Source: Streptomyces eurocidicus (GTDB taxonomy: Bacteria; Actinomycetota; Actinomycetes; Streptomycetales; Streptomycetaceae). From it: a DNA stretch of 64,000 bases. The stretch spans positions 1-64,000 of the forward strand of contig NZ_LGUI01000009.1 of assembly GCF_002891295.1 (NCBI RefSeq), in the 5' to 3' direction. How positions within the stretch are numbered: the first letter of the stretch is position 1; every line of letters begins with the position of its first letter. The notes under the pieces are model-generated. The model saw only the letters and a list, made by a program, of their open reading frames with translations. It had not been told where the DNA came from and ran no database searches. The translations under genes were made by a program, and so were the position numbers. This document shows positions 10,543 to 19,175 of the stretch, piece after piece.

Positions 10543-11268
10543 GCCCTCGAACCCCACCCGTCGCAGCACATCCACCGCGCCCCGGTCGAGCACCACCGCC
10601 GATGCCGTCCCCCACGGCAGCCGGCCCGCCGTCGCCTCCGTCACCAGGCGGGCCATCGCGCCCCGGTGGCGGCCGAAGGCGCGCGGGGAGACACGGCGGC
10701 CGCGGGCGGCCTGGCCGGCGAGGGCCGTACCGGGTGCCACGTCGAGCAGCAGGAGGTGGACGGCGCGGCCGCGCCGCCGCGCGTCGCGGGCCAGCCAGCG
10801 GCGCACCCAGCCGCGCTCCCCGCAGTCGTGGATGACGGCGCTGGAGCCGGAGCGGAGGGCGCGGCGCAGGGCCGCGTAGTGGGCGAGGCGGGCGAAGGGG
10901 CGGTAGAGCCCGTACGGCAGCCGGCCGGGCAGCCGGCGCTCCAGCCGCTCGCGGGAGTCCTGGGAGTCGACGCACCACACCAGACCGGCGCGGCCGTCGA
11001 GCGGCGGCACCACGCGCCGGATCAGGGTGGACTTCCCGCTGCCCGGCAGGCCGGAGACGATCAGCAGATCGCCCGGTGGGAAGCGCAGCTCCGCCCGGCC
11101 CGCGCCGCCCCGCAGATCGAGCACCCGGGCCCGGCCGGCGGGCCGGGGTGCCGCTCCGTCCCCTGTGCCCGAGGCGTCGCGCCCGTCCGGGTCGTCCCGG
11201 CCGGCGCGCACCGCGCGGCCCCGTGGCGCGGGCTCCGCCCGTCTCGCTCCAGCGCCCCGCGTCCCCAT
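10537..11268 (-). CDS. AAA/zeta-toxin-like P-loop kinase family protein
   Basis: 243 aa, ATG at 11268 behind GGAGGGCGG. After a disordered Arg/Ala/Pro-rich N-terminus of about 60 residues comes Walker A GLPGSGKST, then a CVDSQDSRERLERRL segment and VIHDCGERGWVRRWLA, a layout seen in zeta-toxin/chloramphenicol-phosphotransferase-like P-loop kinases (DxxxxR and adjacent Asp). Probably phosphorylates or hydrolyses with a small-molecule or nucleotide substrate; substrate unknown. No antitoxin gene is adjacent, so a toxin role is unlikely. Divergent from the gcvT riboswitch region. Confidence 0.75.
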   Translation of the reverse strand: MGTRGAGARRAEPAPRGRAVRAGRDDPDGRDASGTGDGAAPRPAGRARVLDLRGGAGRAELRFPPGDLLIVSGLPGSGKSTLIRRVVPPLDGRAGLVWCVDSQDSRERLERRLPGRLPYGLYRPFARLAHYAALRRALRSGSSAVIHDCGERGWVRRWLARDARRRGRAVHLLLLDVAPGTALAGQAARGRRVSPRAFGRHRGAMARLVTEATAGRLPWGTASAVVLDRGAVDVLRRVGFEGE

Positions 11269-11427
11269 CGTGTCCGCCCTCCCCCGGTCAGGTCCCTGCC
11301 CCTTACCCATGAAATGTAAAGAAAAGGTAATGCAATTAAGAGGGCCGTGGGCAGTCTTTCGCGGCCCTGTCCATGCAATGATGTGCGCGCCAAGCGCATA
11401 CCCAACTGCATACCGGCCGCTCGAATC

Positions 11428-11635
11428 CGCGCGGGAGAGTTCCAGCCGTCATGTGCTGGACGCCGAAGGAGCAAGTTCCTCCCTTGAATCTCTCAGGCCC
11501 CGTACCGCGTGGGTGAGGCAGATCTGAAAAGCGGGCCGCCGTGTGCGGTCCCACCCAAGGTGCAAGCCGGGGCCCCGCGTGTCGACGCGGCTCCGGTGAA
11601 CCTCTCAGGTTCCGATGACAGATGGGGAGGACGTC
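11428..11635 (+). promoter_or_regulatory. Tandem glycine riboswitch (gcvT motif)
   Basis: Two aptamers in series in the leader of gcvT. The first (about 11428-11541) has the conserved start gcgggagagttcc, the gccgaaggagcaa junction and aatctctcaggcccc. The second (about 11546-11635) has caaggtgcaagccgggg, the gaacctctcaggttcc element and the closing gacagatggggagg. These are the diagnostic conserved blocks of cooperative glycine riboswitches, which switch on gcvT expression when glycine is abundant. It ends 28 bp before the gcvT start; no intrinsic terminator with a T-run is obvious, so control of translation or Rho access is likely. Confidence 0.95.
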
Positions 11636-11663
11636 CTCACCGCCATGCCTGGGAGTCCACACC

Positions 11664-12788
11664 ATGACCGATGCCCCTCGCCGTACGGCCCTCGACGCGC
11701 TGCATCGCACGCTCGGCGCCACCATGACCGACTTCGCCGGCTGGGACATGCCCCTGCGGTACGGCAGCGAGCGTGACGAGCACATCGCCGTCCGCACCCG
11801 CGCCGGGCTCTTCGACCTCTCCCACATGGGCGAGATCACCCTCACCGGCCCGCAGGCCGGGCAGGCCCTCGACTTCGCGCTCGTCGGCAACCTCTCGGCG
11901 CTCGCGGTCGGCCGCGCCCGCTACACCATGATCTGCGAGGCCGGCGGCGGCATCCTGGACGACCTGATCGTCTACCGGCTGGCCGAGCAGGAGTACATGG
12001 TCGTCGCCAACGCCTCCAACGCCCAGGTGGTGCTGGACGCCCTGACCGAGCGCGCCGCGGGCTTCGAGACCGAGGTGCGCGACGACCGGGAGAACTACGC
12101 GCTGCTCGCCGTCCAGGGCCCCGAGGCCCCGGGCATCCTGAAGTCCCTCACCGACGCCGACCTGGACGGGCTGAAGTACTACGCGGGCCTGCCGGGCACG
12201 GTCGCGGGCGTCCCGGCGCTGATCGCCCGTACGGGCTACACCGGCGAGGACGGCTTCGAGCTGTTCGTGGCCCCGGGCGACGCCGAGCGGCTGTGGCGGG
12301 CGCTGACCGACGCGGGCACCGGCGCGGGCCTGGTGCCCTGCGGCCTCTCCTGCCGCGACACGCTGCGCCTGGAGGCGGGCATGCCGCTGTACGGGCACGA
12401 GCTGACGACCGCGACCACGCCCTTCGACGCGGGCCTGGGCCGGGTGGTGAAGTTCGACAAGACCACGAACGCCGGGGACTTCGTCGGCCGCGAGGCCCTC
12501 ACGGCCGCCGCCGAGCGCGCCGCGACGAACCCGCCGCGCAAGCTGGTCGGGCTGATCGCCGAGGGCCGCCGGGTGCCGCGTGCCGGGTTCTCCGTGGTCG
12601 CCGACGGCGCGGTGGTGGGCGAGGTCACGTCCGGCGCGCCCTCCCCGACGCTCGGGAAGCCGATCGCCATCGCGTATGTCGACGCCGCACACGCCGCACC
12701 CGGTACAAAGGGGGTGGCCGTGGACATTCGCGGCAGTCATGAGCCCTACGAGGTGGTCGCGCTGCCCTTCTACAAGCGCGAGCGCTGA
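11664..12788 (+). CDS. gcvT: Glycine cleavage system T protein (aminomethyltransferase)
   Basis: 374 aa, the usual length. Transfers the aminomethyl carbon from H protein to tetrahydrofolate, releasing ammonia and giving 5,10-methylene-THF. Visible family motifs: GWDMPLRYG near the N-terminus, FDLSHMGEI, and RTGYTGEDGFELF in the folate-binding core; C-terminal barrel ends with VALPFYKRE. ATG at 11664 follows GGGAG at 8 bp; an in-frame GTG/ATG at 11622 would start inside the riboswitch and is rejected. Controlled by the riboswitch directly upstream, followed by gcvH after 77 bp. Confidence 0.97.
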   Translation: MTDAPRRTALDALHRTLGATMTDFAGWDMPLRYGSERDEHIAVRTRAGLFDLSHMGEITLTGPQAGQALDFALVGNLSALAVGRARYTMICEAGGGILDDLIVYRLAEQEYMVVANASNAQVVLDALTERAAGFETEVRDDRENYALLAVQGPEAPGILKSLTDADLDGLKYYAGLPGTVAGVPALIARTGYTGEDGFELFVAPGDAERLWRALTDAGTGAGLVPCGLSCRDTLRLEAGMPLYGHELTTATTPFDAGLGRVVKFDKTTNAGDFVGREALTAAAERAATNPPRKLVGLIAEGRRVPRAGFSVVADGAVVGEVTSGAPSPTLGKPIAIAYVDAAHAAPGTKGVAVDIRGSHEPYEVVALPFYKRER

Positions 12789-12865
12789 CCTCTCCCGCCT
12801 CGTTCCCGTCCCACCTGTCAAGACCCGTTGCACAAGCACCCACGCGCATCCAGGAGAATCAAGCC

Positions 12866-13243
12866 ATGAGCAACCCCCAGCAGCTGCGCTTCAGCAAGGA
12901 GCACGAGTGGCTGTCGGCCGTCGAGGACGGCGTGGCGACGGTCGGCATCACCGAGTTCGCGGCGAGCTCGCTCGGTGACGTGGTCTTCGCCCAGCTCCCG
13001 GCGGTCGGCGACACGGTCACCGCGGGCGAGTCCTGTGGCGAGCTGGAGTCGACCAAGTCGGTCAGCGACCTGTTCGCACCGGTGACCGGTGAGGTCGTCG
13101 AGGCCAACCAGGACGTCGTGGACGACCCCTCGCTGGTGAACTCCGCCCCCTTCGAGGGCGGCTGGCTGTTCAAGGTGAAGATCACGGACGAGCCGGGCGA
13201 CCTGATGTCGGCCGACGAGTACACCGCCTTCACCGCAGGCTGA
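12866..13243 (+). CDS. gcvH: Glycine cleavage system H protein
   Basis: 125 aa. Carries the lipoyl arm that shuttles the methylamine group between P, T and L proteins. The lipoylation site is Lys64 within the motif ELESTKSVSDLFAP, and the AKEHEWL-type N-terminus (FSKEHEWL) is intact. Preceded by AGGAG before the ATG. Lies between gcvT and glyA in one transcription unit. The decarboxylase subunit gene gcvP is not in the window. Confidence 0.97.
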   Translation: MSNPQQLRFSKEHEWLSAVEDGVATVGITEFAASSLGDVVFAQLPAVGDTVTAGESCGELESTKSVSDLFAPVTGEVVEANQDVVDDPSLVNSAPFEGGWLFKVKITDEPGDLMSADEYTAFTAG

Positions 13244-13281
13244 TCCCGCCCTCCTCCGCCCAGGAAGTCCAGGAAGAACTC

Positions 13282-14544
13282 ATGTCGCTTCTGAACAGCT
13301 CCCTCCATGAGCTCGACCCCGACGTCGCCGCCGCTGTCGACGCCGAACTCCACCGCCAGCAGTCCACCCTCGAAATGATCGCGTCGGAGAACTTCGCTCC
13401 GGTCGCCGTCATGGAGGCCCAGGGCTCGGTCCTCACCAACAAGTACGCCGAGGGCTACCCGGGCCGCCGCTACTACGGTGGCTGCGAGCACGTCGACGTC
13501 GTCGAGCAGATCGCCATCGACCGGATCAAGGCGCTCTTCGGCGCCGAGGCCGCGAACGTCCAGCCGCACTCCGGTGCGCAGGCCAACGCCGCCGCGATGT
13601 TCGCGCTGATCAAGCCCGGCGACACCATCCTGGGCCTGAACCTCGCCCACGGCGGTCACCTGACCCACGGCATGAAGATCAACTTCTCCGGGAAGCTCTA
13701 CAACGTGGTCGCGTACCACGTCGACGAGCAGACCAGCGTGGTCGACATGGACGAGGTCGAGCGCCTCGCCAAGGAGCACCGCCCGAAGCTGATCATCGCC
13801 GGCTGGTCGGCCTACCCGCGCCAGCTGGACTTCGCCGCCTTCCGCCGGATCGCGGACGAGGTCGGCGCGTACCTCATGGTCGACATGGCCCACTTCGCGG
13901 GCCTGGTCGCCGCGGGTCTGCACCCCAACCCGGTGCCGCACGCCCACGTCGTCACCACGACCACCCACAAGACGCTGGGCGGCCCGCGCGGTGGTGTGAT
14001 CCTCTCCACGGCGGAGCTCGCCAAGAAGATCAACTCTGCCGTCTTCCCCGGTCAGCAGGGTGGTCCGCTGGAGCACGTGATCGCCGCCAAGGCCGTTTCC
14101 TTCAAGGTCGCGGCAAGCGAGGAGTTCAAGGAGCGCCAGCAGCGTACGCTGGAGGGCGCCAGGCTCCTCGCGGAGCGCCTGGTGCAGCCGGACGTGGCCG
14201 AGGCGGGCGTCTCCGTCCTCTCCGGCGGCACGGACGTGCACCTGGTCCTCGTGGACCTGCGCAACTCCGAGCTGGACGGCCAGCAGGCCGAGGACCGTCT
14301 CCACGAGGTCGGCATCACGGTCAACCGCAACGCCATCCCGAACGACCCGCGGCCGCCGATGGTCACCTCGGGTCTGCGGATCGGCACCCCGGCGCTGGCC
14401 ACCCGCGGTTTCCAGGCCGAGGACTTCCGCGAGGTCGCGGACATCATCGCCGAGGCGCTGAAGCCGTCCTACGACGTGGCGGCACTGCGCGTCCGCGTCA
14501 CCGCCCTGGCGGAGAAGCACCCGCTGTACACCGGTCTGAAGTAA
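13282..14544 (+). CDS. glyA: Serine hydroxymethyltransferase
   Basis: 420 aa, the normal length. PLP enzyme interconverting serine and glycine with transfer of a one-carbon unit to THF. PLP lysine is Lys230 in the motif TTTTHKTLGGPRGG; the N-terminal IASENFAP and the substrate-binding GRRYYGG motifs are intact. It follows gcvH by 38 bp, placing it under the glycine riboswitch with gcvT/gcvH. Together these genes balance glycine, serine and methylene-THF. Confidence 0.97.
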   Translation: MSLLNSSLHELDPDVAAAVDAELHRQQSTLEMIASENFAPVAVMEAQGSVLTNKYAEGYPGRRYYGGCEHVDVVEQIAIDRIKALFGAEAANVQPHSGAQANAAAMFALIKPGDTILGLNLAHGGHLTHGMKINFSGKLYNVVAYHVDEQTSVVDMDEVERLAKEHRPKLIIAGWSAYPRQLDFAAFRRIADEVGAYLMVDMAHFAGLVAAGLHPNPVPHAHVVTTTTHKTLGGPRGGVILSTAELAKKINSAVFPGQQGGPLEHVIAAKAVSFKVAASEEFKERQQRTLEGARLLAERLVQPDVAEAGVSVLSGGTDVHLVLVDLRNSELDGQQAEDRLHEVGITVNRNAIPNDPRPPMVTSGLRIGTPALATRGFQAEDFREVADIIAEALKPSYDVAALRVRVTALAEKHPLYTGLK

Positions 14545-14699
14545 CAGAGCGGCACCTGATTCACCCGTTGGTTCGGGGCACTGGGCACACTGGAAGGTGA
14601 GCCCGGTGCCCCGCGCCACGTCAGCACCGCAGTACCCCTGCGTCACCCCCGCATCACCGACGCGTCACCCCGTACCACCGACCAGAGGGAGTTGCCACC

Positions 14700-16082
14700 G
14701 TGGCCATCTCCGTATTCGATCTCTTCTCGATCGGCATAGGCCCGTCCAGCTCCCACACGGTCGGTCCCATGCGGGCCGCGCTGATGTTCACGCGCCGGCT
14801 GAAGAACGAGGGCCTCCTGGCCCACACCACCGCCGTACGCGCCGAGCTGTTCGGCTCGCTCGGCGCCACCGGCCACGGCCACGGCACGCCCAAGGCCGTG
14901 CTGCTCGGCCTGGAGGGCCACTCCCCGCGCACCGTCGACGTGGAGACCGCGGACGACGAGGTCGAGCGGATCCGCGCGACGAAGCGGCTGCGGCTGCTCG
15001 GCGCGGAGATCGGCTCCACCCACGAGATCGACTTCGACGAGTCGACCCAGCTGATCCTGCACCGCCGCCGCTCCCTGCCGTACCACGCCAACGGCATGAC
15101 CCTCTTCGCCTACGACGAGGACGGCGCGCCCCTGCTGGAGAAGACGTACTACTCGGTCGGCGGCGGCTTCGTCGTCGACGAGGACGCGGTGGGCGAGGAC
15201 CGGATCGTCCTCGACGACACCGTGCTGAAGTACCCCTTCCGCACCGGTGACGAGCTGCTGCGCCTCTCCCGTGAGACCGGCCTGTCGATCTCGGCCCTGA
15301 TGCTGGAGAACGAGAAGGCGTGGCGCACGGAGACGGAGATCCGCGAGGGCCTCCTGGAGATCTGGCGCGTCATGCAGGCGTGCGTCTCGCGCGGCCTGTC
15401 CCGCGAGGGCATCCTGCCGGGCGGCCTGAAGGTCCGCCGCCGTGCCGCGAACACCGCGCGCCAGCTGCGCGCCGAGGGCGACCCGCAGGCCCGCGCGATG
15501 GAGTGGATCACGATCTACGCCATGGCGGTCAACGAGGAGAACGCCGCCGGCGGCCGCGTCGTGACGGCCCCGACCAACGGCGCCGCGGGCATCATCCCGG
15601 CCGTGCTGCACTACTACATGAACTTCGTGCCCGGCGCGGACGAGGACGGCATCGTCCGCTTCCTCCTCGCCGCGGGCGCGATCGGCATGCTCTTCAAGGA
15701 GAACGCCTCCATCTCCGGCGCCGAGGTCGGCTGCCAGGGCGAGGTCGGCTCCGCCTGCTCGATGGCCTCCGGCGGCCTCGCCGAGGTCCTCGGCGGCTCC
15801 CCGGAGCAGGTCGAGAACGCCGCCGAGATCGGCATGGAGCACAACCTGGGCCTCACCTGCGACCCGGTCGGCGGCCTGGTGCAGATCCCGTGCATCGAGC
15901 GCAACGGCATGGCCGCCGCCAAGGCCGTCACCGCGGCCCGGATGGCCCTGCGCGGCGACGGCCGCCACCACGTCTCCCTGGACAAGGTCATCAAGACCAT
16001 GAAGGAGACGGGCGCGGACATGAAGGTCAAGTACAAGGAGACGGCGCGCGGCGGGCTCGCGGTCAACGTCATCGAGTGCTGA
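14700..16082 (+). CDS. sdaA: L-serine ammonia-lyase (L-serine dehydratase), single-chain Fe-S type
   Basis: 460 aa, GTG start at 14700. Converts L-serine to pyruvate and ammonia with a [4Fe-4S] cluster. The N-terminal beta domain begins with SVFDLFSIGIGPSSSHT; the C-terminal alpha domain contains the cluster Cys in GSACSMASGG, TCDPVGG and IPCIERN. Single-chain fusion of the alpha and beta parts as in E. coli SdaA. The 155-bp gap after glyA may hold its own promoter. A strong hairpin at 16219-16264 terminates the unit. Catabolises serine produced by the upstream enzymes. Confidence 0.96.
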   Translation: MAISVFDLFSIGIGPSSSHTVGPMRAALMFTRRLKNEGLLAHTTAVRAELFGSLGATGHGHGTPKAVLLGLEGHSPRTVDVETADDEVERIRATKRLRLLGAEIGSTHEIDFDESTQLILHRRRSLPYHANGMTLFAYDEDGAPLLEKTYYSVGGGFVVDEDAVGEDRIVLDDTVLKYPFRTGDELLRLSRETGLSISALMLENEKAWRTETEIREGLLEIWRVMQACVSRGLSREGILPGGLKVRRRAANTARQLRAEGDPQARAMEWITIYAMAVNEENAAGGRVVTAPTNGAAGIIPAVLHYYMNFVPGADEDGIVRFLLAAGAIGMLFKENASISGAEVGCQGEVGSACSMASGGLAEVLGGSPEQVENAAEIGMEHNLGLTCDPVGGLVQIPCIERNGMAAAKAVTAARMALRGDGRHHVSLDKVIKTMKETGADMKVKYKETARGGLAVNVIEC

Positions 16083-16218
16083 TCAACAGCGGTCTGACCT
16101 GGGAAGACGAGCGTTTCACGGCGTTGCCGATGTCGCATTCTTGATCGGCCCCGCACTCCCCAGGCACTCCCCGGGCCCGGCGGGTTCTCCCCAGGGACTC
16201 CCCGGGAAACGCGCTGAA

Positions 16219-16264
16219 ACGGCCGCCGTCCCACCCCTCTGAACAGGGGCGGAACGGCGGCCGT
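16219..16264 (+). terminator. Hairpin terminator after sdaA
   Basis: Perfect 11-bp outer arms acggccgccgt (16219-16229) and acggcggccgt (16254-16264) with an inner cccct/agggg stem. It is followed by cgtcgtt rather than a long T-run, as is common in Streptomyces. Confidence 0.8.
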
Positions 16265-16332
16265 CGTCGTTGCGGAGGCCCGCATGCCTGAGCGCCGGCG
16301 TCAGCTGATGCCGCCGGCCGACCGGGCAGCGA

Positions 16333-16482
16333 TCACTTGCCCTTAGCGATCTGGTCGACGCGGGGGACGGACAGCCCGAGGAGCTCGGCGACCTCCCGCA
16401 GCTTCAGGCCCTTCTCCTCCCGCGGCCCGACCACAACGGCGCGGCGCACGGCCTTCGCCTCCTTGCACCACCGCGAGCCTGG
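16333..16482 (-). pseudogene. C-terminal fragment of a small helix-turn-helix protein
   Basis: The minus-strand frame ending at 16333 reads ...KLREVAELLGLSVPRVDQIA and KGK-stop, a sigma-region-4/HTH-type ending common in small Streptomyces DNA-binding proteins linked to integrative elements. Upstream the frame continues as WCKEAKAVRRAVVVGP but has no start codon with a ribosome-binding site before it runs into the opposing fragment at 16467. Interpreted as a truncated gene at the left edge of the accessory island. Confidence 0.55.
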
Positions 16483-16604
16483 CCGGCGTCATCGCCGCGA
16501 CGGTCGCGGCCGGCGCGTACGCCTGGCTGTGGATCGCGTGGGCCGTACTCGCGGCCGCGACCGTGGCCGTCGTAGGCATCGAACGGCGCCGCGCCGGAGG
16601 CTGA
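16467..16604 (+). pseudogene. Fragment of a small membrane protein (Spd-like)
   Basis: A frame ending with TGA at 16602-16604 encodes GVIAATVAAGAYAWLWIAWA followed by VLAAATVAVVGIERRR, a hydrophobic hairpin with a basic tail, resembling the C-terminus of small membrane proteins of Streptomyces plasmids and AICEs (Spd type). No start codon is available upstream because the frame enters the opposing HTH fragment. Two truncated, oppositely oriented pieces abutting each other point to a deletion junction. Confidence 0.5.
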
Positions 16605-16817
16605 CCCCCGTTCCGGCGCTCCGCTGCGCCCGGACCAGTGGAGCGCCGGAGTCGTCGGCCGCCGCAAGTGTCTCCGGTTGTGCCCTCGTTGGGGCCCGGT
16701 CATGGGGTACGGTGGCGGCGATCGGGTTACTTCGTTCTGCAAACGAAGCGGCCCCCGGAGGTGCGGGAACACCAACCGAGGGCCTACACCCACAAGGACT
16801 TACTGAGGAGTCCCGGG
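16605..16817 (+). promoter_or_regulatory. Leader of the HTH gene at 16818
   Basis: Contains an inverted repeat ttcgtt-ctgca-aacgaa (16731-16747) about 70 bp before the ATG at 16818, a candidate operator. A strong GAGGAG ribosome-binding site is at 16805-16810. No gene is seen. Confidence 0.4.
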
Positions 16818-17852
16818 ATGCTGAGGCATGCTATCGCGCCTGCGCGCTTCTTCTCGCAGGTGCCCAACGAGATCATTCGTCACCCCCGGCTGTCGTCGGA
16901 CGCGGTGCGCCTGCTGTCCTGGCAGTTGTCACTGCCGGAGGACGCCGATCAGTCGCTGTCGGAGACCGCGAAGCGGGCGGGGATCAAGAAGACCGGGTTC
17001 ATTCGGGCGAAGCGCGAGCTCGCCGCCGAGGGCTACCTCCACGAGTGGCGGCGGCAAGGTGTGGGCGGCCGGTGGTCGACCACTCAGTTGATCTCCAATG
17101 CGCCGCTGTCCGCGCGGCAAGCGGTCGCGGTACGCGACGGCCGCCCGACGGACGGGCTTCCGACCGCCGGAGGGCCGGAAGGCCGGTCCGTCGGCCATCC
17201 CCAAAAGAACACGGAAGAGAACATCTCCCACCCTTCCTCTCCGGACCCTGTGGCCGTGTCAGAGCAGGCGGCTGGCCAGGCGTCCGCAGCGGGGAGGAAA
17301 GATGCTTCCCCCAACACCTCCCCGGCATCCGGCCCGGACCCAGTGCGTACCGTGCCCGCTCCGTTCGTGGAGCGCGGCGCCCAGGCCCTGGCGGCCGTCT
17401 CGCACGGCGAACGCCGCCTGCGCCTGTCGGGTCGCGAGGTTGCCGCACTGGCCCCGTTGGCCGGGGACTGGCTACGACGCGGCGCCACGGTGGCCGACAT
17501 CCGCGAGGCACTGACGCAATGGCTTCCCGACCGGGTGCACTCCCCGGCCGGACTGGTGCGCGACCGTCTCACTCGCAAGCGCCCGGAGGCACCGACGTTC
17601 GCCGAGCAGCGGGCGGCTGAGCGAAGTACGGCCGTAGCGCGGTCCGGGCCGCGAGTGGCGGAGATGCGCGAGTGCGCGGGCGAGCATGTGCAGCCGCGAC
17701 TGTTCCGGCCGGTGGACGGTGAGGCGCTGTGCCCGTCATGCCGATGCGACCGGGCCGGGACGGAAGCGCCTGCGGCGGCCGAGGCAGCGATGCGGGGCGG
17801 CGCCCTGGTCCGTGATCTGCTGCATGCGCACCGGGCAGAAGCAGCGGTGTGA
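16818..17852 (+). CDS. Helix-turn-helix domain protein of integrative-element type
   Basis: 344 aa, ATG at 16818 with GAGGAG 7 bp upstream. N-terminal winged-helix region (RFFSQVPNEIIRHPRLSSDA, then TAKRAGIKKTGFIRAKREL) resembles replication- or transfer-associated HTH proteins widespread in Streptomyces mobile elements. The middle (about 110-180) is Pro/Ser-rich linker; the second domain (about 185-270) is an Arg-rich helical region, and near the C-terminus CPSC-R-CD looks like half a zinc site. Function not established. Longer upstream frames are rejected because they lack a ribosome-binding site. Confidence 0.75.
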   Translation: MLRHAIAPARFFSQVPNEIIRHPRLSSDAVRLLSWQLSLPEDADQSLSETAKRAGIKKTGFIRAKRELAAEGYLHEWRRQGVGGRWSTTQLISNAPLSARQAVAVRDGRPTDGLPTAGGPEGRSVGHPQKNTEENISHPSSPDPVAVSEQAAGQASAAGRKDASPNTSPASGPDPVRTVPAPFVERGAQALAAVSHGERRLRLSGREVAALAPLAGDWLRRGATVADIREALTQWLPDRVHSPAGLVRDRLTRKRPEAPTFAEQRAAERSTAVARSGPRVAEMRECAGEHVQPRLFRPVDGEALCPSCRCDRAGTEAPAAAEAAMRGGALVRDLLHAHRAEAAV

Positions 17853-17888
17853 GCTACGGATTGCGGGGTGCCGGATGAACCTGCGGGA

Positions 17889-18239
17889 TCACCTGTCCGC
17901 AGGGTGGGCGGCGTTCCGCTGACGCAGTTCGGCAAGCTGCCGCTGGTACAGAGGCCCGGTGGAGTACGACACCTGTGCCGGCGTGGGCGCGGCCTCCTCG
18001 ATGAGGTTGTGCGCCAACGCTTTGAGCTGCGCAGCCCAGGCAACCACATGCTGTTGGGAAGGGCGCCCGCATTCCTGGGGTTCCCCGGGAAGGCACAGGG
18101 GGAGATCGGCAAGGCTGAGCTTGTTGGCTGCGTGCCGGACGTATCGGGCGATGGTGAGCCACTGCTCTTCCGAACGCTCGACGGCGCGGCCGTGGGCCTG
18201 CCCGAGCCACGTATCGAAGTCGTCTCCGTGATCAACCAT
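17889..18239 (-). CDS. Hypothetical protein downstream of radical SAM gene
   Basis: 116 aa, ATG at 18239 with AGGAG 6 bp upstream. Begins MVDHGDDFDTWLGQA, mostly helical with several Trp/His (EEQWLTIARYVRHAANKL). No recognised domain. It starts 24 bp after the stop of the radical SAM gene, so the two are very likely one operon and the protein may be a partner, chaperone or recognition element for it. Convergent with the HTH gene ending at 17852. Confidence 0.7.
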   Translation of the reverse strand: MVDHGDDFDTWLGQAHGRAVERSEEQWLTIARYVRHAANKLSLADLPLCLPGEPQECGRPSQQHVVAWAAQLKALAHNLIEEAAPTPAQVSYSTGPLYQRQLAELRQRNAAHPADR

Positions 18240-18263
18240 GGCGTGCTCCTACTGGATCAGCGT

Positions 18264-19175
18264 TCACGCGGGTGCGCTGATCGTAGCCTTGGCCGGAGGG
18301 CTGTCCGCCTCCCTCGGATCACAGTGCCCCACCATGGGGGGACAGGGCTGGCACGGGCCGCACATGGGGAGGAACTGGGGAGGTGTGCACGCCTGTGCTC
18401 CCCTGCCGTCGTGCACTGCTTCAAGCTCCCGTCGGACGTCGCTCATCCGAGCCCCGGCCCAGACTTCGGCGATCGGCGTTTCGCGCACGTTCCCGGTGGT
18501 GAGGAAACGCGAGAGCACACAGGGCCACACATCCCCGTTCGGACCGATGGCTCCCTTTCCTTGGGCGCAGTGCCCGCAGAGGTCGTTGATCGTGGGCTGG
18601 GCGCCCCTGCTGGCTCGTCCGAATGCTCGCGTTCGGTCGGCTCCGACTTCCGGCACCCCGAGGGCCGCAAGGTCCCTCTGCGCCTCGTGGACGCGCTGGC
18701 CGGCTTGTACTGAAACGATGCCGCCGCGGAGCTGGAGGCCGAGGTCGAGAGCCTTCTTGATGTTCGCCCGGGTCTTCCTGTGGCTCCCTCGCAGGTTGGT
18801 GACCTTATCGTGTTCCTGCGGGGTGGCGGAGTAGTAGGACGTGGCGAGCTTGACCCCGCACTCCTTAAAGGTCTCCCACAGCTCGGGCCGGACGTGTGTG
18901 AGGTTCGAGAACACTTCGACCGCAAGCCCCGCGCCATGGGCGTGCGTGATCAGCTTGCGCAAGTGCGGGTACAGGGTCGGCTCCCCGCCGATGAACTGCA
19001 CATCCGCCGTCCCCATGTCCGCCAACTGGTCGATTACGCCCGTCCAGTCCGACACGGTCATGGCCCCGTGCGTGCCCCGAGGGGACGAGTCGGCGTAGCA
19101 GTGATCACAGACCTCGTTGCAGAAGCCCGTCACCTCCAGCCACGCGAAACCTAAGGGCGTTTGGGAAGTACTCAT
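18264..19175 (-). CDS. Radical SAM protein with SPASM-like C-terminal domain
   Basis: 303 aa, ATG at 19175 behind a near-perfect AAGGAGG. The SAM-cluster motif is Cys19-x3-Cys23-x2-Cys26 (CNEVCDHC), with GGEPTL at about 63-68 for SAM binding. The C-terminal part has CGHCAQGKGAIGPNGDVWPC and then CTPPQFLPMCGPCQPC, the Cys spacing expected of a SPASM/twitch domain with auxiliary Fe-S clusters. Such enzymes usually modify ribosomal peptides (thioether, C-C or epimerisation) or act as maturases. The substrate is not evident: no clear precursor gene lies within 450 bp upstream. Sits in the accessory island with a 116-aa partner downstream. Confidence 0.88.
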   Translation of the reverse strand: MSTSQTPLGFAWLEVTGFCNEVCDHCYADSSPRGTHGAMTVSDWTGVIDQLADMGTADVQFIGGEPTLYPHLRKLITHAHGAGLAVEVFSNLTHVRPELWETFKECGVKLATSYYSATPQEHDKVTNLRGSHRKTRANIKKALDLGLQLRGGIVSVQAGQRVHEAQRDLAALGVPEVGADRTRAFGRASRGAQPTINDLCGHCAQGKGAIGPNGDVWPCVLSRFLTTGNVRETPIAEVWAGARMSDVRRELEAVHDGRGAQACTPPQFLPMCGPCQPCPPMVGHCDPREADSPPAKATISAPA

